Part shown: one piece after another, positions 32,970 to 34,320 of the stretch | Layout of the letters: each line of letters begins with the position of its first letter | Position numbering within the stretch: position 1 is the first letter of the stretch | Assembly: GCA_944347775.1 (NCBI GenBank) | Contig: CALVMT010000068.1 | Span: forward strand, 1 to 34,320 | Source of the DNA: an uncultured Clostridia bacterium | GTDB lineage: Bacteria > Bacillota > Clostridia > Christensenellales > Christensenellaceae | DNA length: 34,320 nt | Reading direction: 5' to 3' | Program-made: the position numbers and the translations under genes | Notes under the pieces: generated by a model | Told to the model about the DNA's origin: nothing | Database searches by the model: none | Seen by the model: the letters and a program-made list of their open reading frames with translations, nothing else

Positions 32970-34320
32970 TTATCTTACACCGAATAAAAGATCAGCATAT
33001 GTTGGGAAAGGCCAGTAGCTCTTTGCTGTCAGTGTCTCTGCTTCATCACAGGCAACTCTGAGCTCACCCATTTTTACAAGAACAGAATCACGAATCATTT
33101 CTGATTCCGCGCCAATGTCTTCTGCTTTATTAAGACACAAAACTGCTTCCTCGAGCTCTTCCGATTTTTCCTGCATTCTATCAATCAAAGCGGAAAGTTT
33201 TCTCACAAGACTAATTTCATAGTTGCAGGCAATTCCCGAATCAAGCGCCTTCTTAGCTGCCGCAGCCTTGGCGGTATCTGCGGTAAAGGCTTCTACTGCA
33301 GGAATAATCTGCGTCTTTGCCATATCAACCATTGTATTTGCTTCAATTACGATTGTCTTACAATAATTTTCCAACATAATTTCGCATCTGGATTTAAGTT
33401 CTGCCTCAGAATACACACCGTGAGACGTAAGCATATCTACATTCTTTTTATCAAGCAGATGAGGCATACAATCAGCCGTAGTGCGATAATTGAGAAGTCC
33501 GCGTTTTTCTGTTGCTTCTTTGATCCAACTATCATCATAGCCATTACCGTTAAAAATAATGTGCTTATGATCCTTTATCGTCTTTTTAATCATGTCATGT
33601 AACGCTGTTTCAAAATCTTGCGCGCCTTCCAATCTATCCGCATAAATTTTAAGGGTTTCGGCAACTGCGGTATTCAACATAATATTGGCGCAAGCTATAC
33701 TATTGGAAGAACCAAGCATGCGGAACTCAAACTTATTGCCGGTAAAAGCAAAGGGAGAAGTCCTATTACGATCCGTAGTATCGCGATTAAACTTAGGCAG
33801 TACATCAACCCCAAGTTTCATCTGTGTTTTTTGTGCACCATAATAAGGAGTATCGGTTTCAAGCGCTTCAAGCACAGCGTTCAATTCATCACCAAGGAAA
33901 ATTGAAACGACTGCAGGAGGTGCTTCATTTGCACCAAGCCTATGATCGTTTCCTGCTGTAGCAACCGAAATTCTGAGAAGATCCTGATAGTCGTCAACTG
34001 CTTTAATAACAGCACAAAGGAATAATAGGAACTGCGCATTTTCATATGGAGTATCGCCGGGCGATAGTAAATTTTGCCCGCTATCAGTAGCAATCGACCA
34101 GTTATTATGTTTACCACTGCCGTTTACTCCTGCAAAAGGTTTTTCGTGAAGCAAGCATACAAGGCCATGTTTAGCAGCAACTTTTTGCATAATCTCCATA
34201 GTAAGCTGGTTATGATCAGTAGCAATGTTCGTTGTGGTATAAATAGGAGCTAACTCATGCTGAGCAGGAGCGACCTCATTATGTTCTGTCTTCGCAAGGA
34301 TACCGAGTTTCCAAAGTTCC
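32970..34320 (-). CDS. glnN: Type III glutamine synthetase, C-terminal part
   Basis: The gene's 5' end lies beyond the right edge. The reading frame is open to the edge (ELWKLGILAKTEHNEVAPAQHELAP ... NQLTMEIMQKVAAKHGL), so the inner ATG at 34199 is not the start. EKPFAGVNGSGKHNNWS and TAGNDHRLGANEAPPA are the glutamate- and metal-binding signatures; the long helical C-terminal region (KAAAAKKALDSGI, EKSEELEEAVLCLNK) is specific to type III (GlnN) enzymes of about 700 residues. It makes glutamine from glutamate and ammonium and would supply asnB downstream. The visible part is about 450 residues. Confidence 0.93.
   Translation of the reverse strand, partial: ELWKLGILAKTEHNEVAPAQHELAPIYTTTNIATDHNQLTMEIMQKVAAKHGLVCLLHEKPFAGVNGSGKHNNWSIATDSGQNLLSPGDTPYENAQFLLFLCAVIKAVDDYQDLLRISVATAGNDHRLGANEAPPAVVSIFLGDELNAVLEALETDTPYYGAQKTQMKLGVDVLPKFNRDTTDRNRTSPFAFTGNKFEFRMLGSSNSIACANIMLNTAVAETLKIYADRLEGAQDFETALHDMIKKTIKDHKHIIFNGNGYDDSWIKEATEKRGLLNYRTTADCMPHLLDKKNVDMLTSHGVYSEAELKSRCEIMLENYCKTIVIEANTMVDMAKTQIIPAVEAFTADTAKAAAAKKALDSGIACNYEISLVRKLSALIDRMQEKSEELEEAVLCLNKAEDIGAESEMIRDSVLVKMGELRVACDEAETLTAKSYWPFPTYADLLFGVR

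Overview
The window reads as chromosomal DNA of a low-GC anaerobic member of the Bacillota, most likely Clostridia or a related gut lineage. Reasons: the type II fatty-acid gene order fabH-acpP-fabK-fabD-fabG-fabF-accB-fabZ-accC-accD-accA, the oxygen-sensitive ribonucleotide reductase NrdD/NrdG beside a rubredoxin, a type III glutamine synthetase, a T-box leader, strong AGGAGG ribosome sites, and remains of a Bce-type peptide-resistance locus. Nearly all genes lie on the minus strand; only an esterase-like gene and a Spo0A-C-like gene are on plus. No rRNA, tRNA, CRISPR array, insertion sequence or prophage was seen.

Layout. 1-5.1 kb: the start of a flotillin gene behind a riboswitch-like leader and attenuator, a divergent esterase, a YhcC-type radical SAM protein, a stand-alone Spo0A DNA-binding domain protein, a ZIP metal transporter with a palindromic operator and a 32-aa membrane micropeptide downstream, and a secreted GH25-LysM lysozyme. 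5.2-15.15 kb: one 12-gene fatty-acid operon ending in a DegV (fatty-acid-binding) gene, with a strong promoter, a candidate operator at the start site and a strong terminator. 15.2-16.3 kb: a lysophospholipase-like hydrolase. 16.3-19.4 kb: nrdD-nrdG-rubredoxin. 19.4-24.5 kb: class II aldolase under a palindrome-covered promoter, MutY with an unexplained N-terminal domain, lipoate ligase, a flavodoxin-fold reductase and a cupin. 24.5-27.7 kb: a heavily decayed bceR-bceB deletion remnant, a YolD-like protein, a micro-ORF and a Y-family polymerase. 27.7-28.4 kb: an AT-rich stretch without an intact gene. 28.4-34.3 kb: a carbon-nitrogen hydrolase paired with an LL-DAP-type aminotransferase, asparagine synthetase under a T-box, and the 3' part of type III glutamine synthetase, all amino-nitrogen genes.

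No wholly new multi-gene system is evident. The best leads are the riboswitch-like leader in front of a flotillin gene, the T-box that seems to act on the asnB ribosome site, the receiver-less Spo0A-like protein, the MutY N-terminal domain, DegV inside the fatty-acid operon, and the bce deletion scar. All calls come from reading the sequence; no database search was run.
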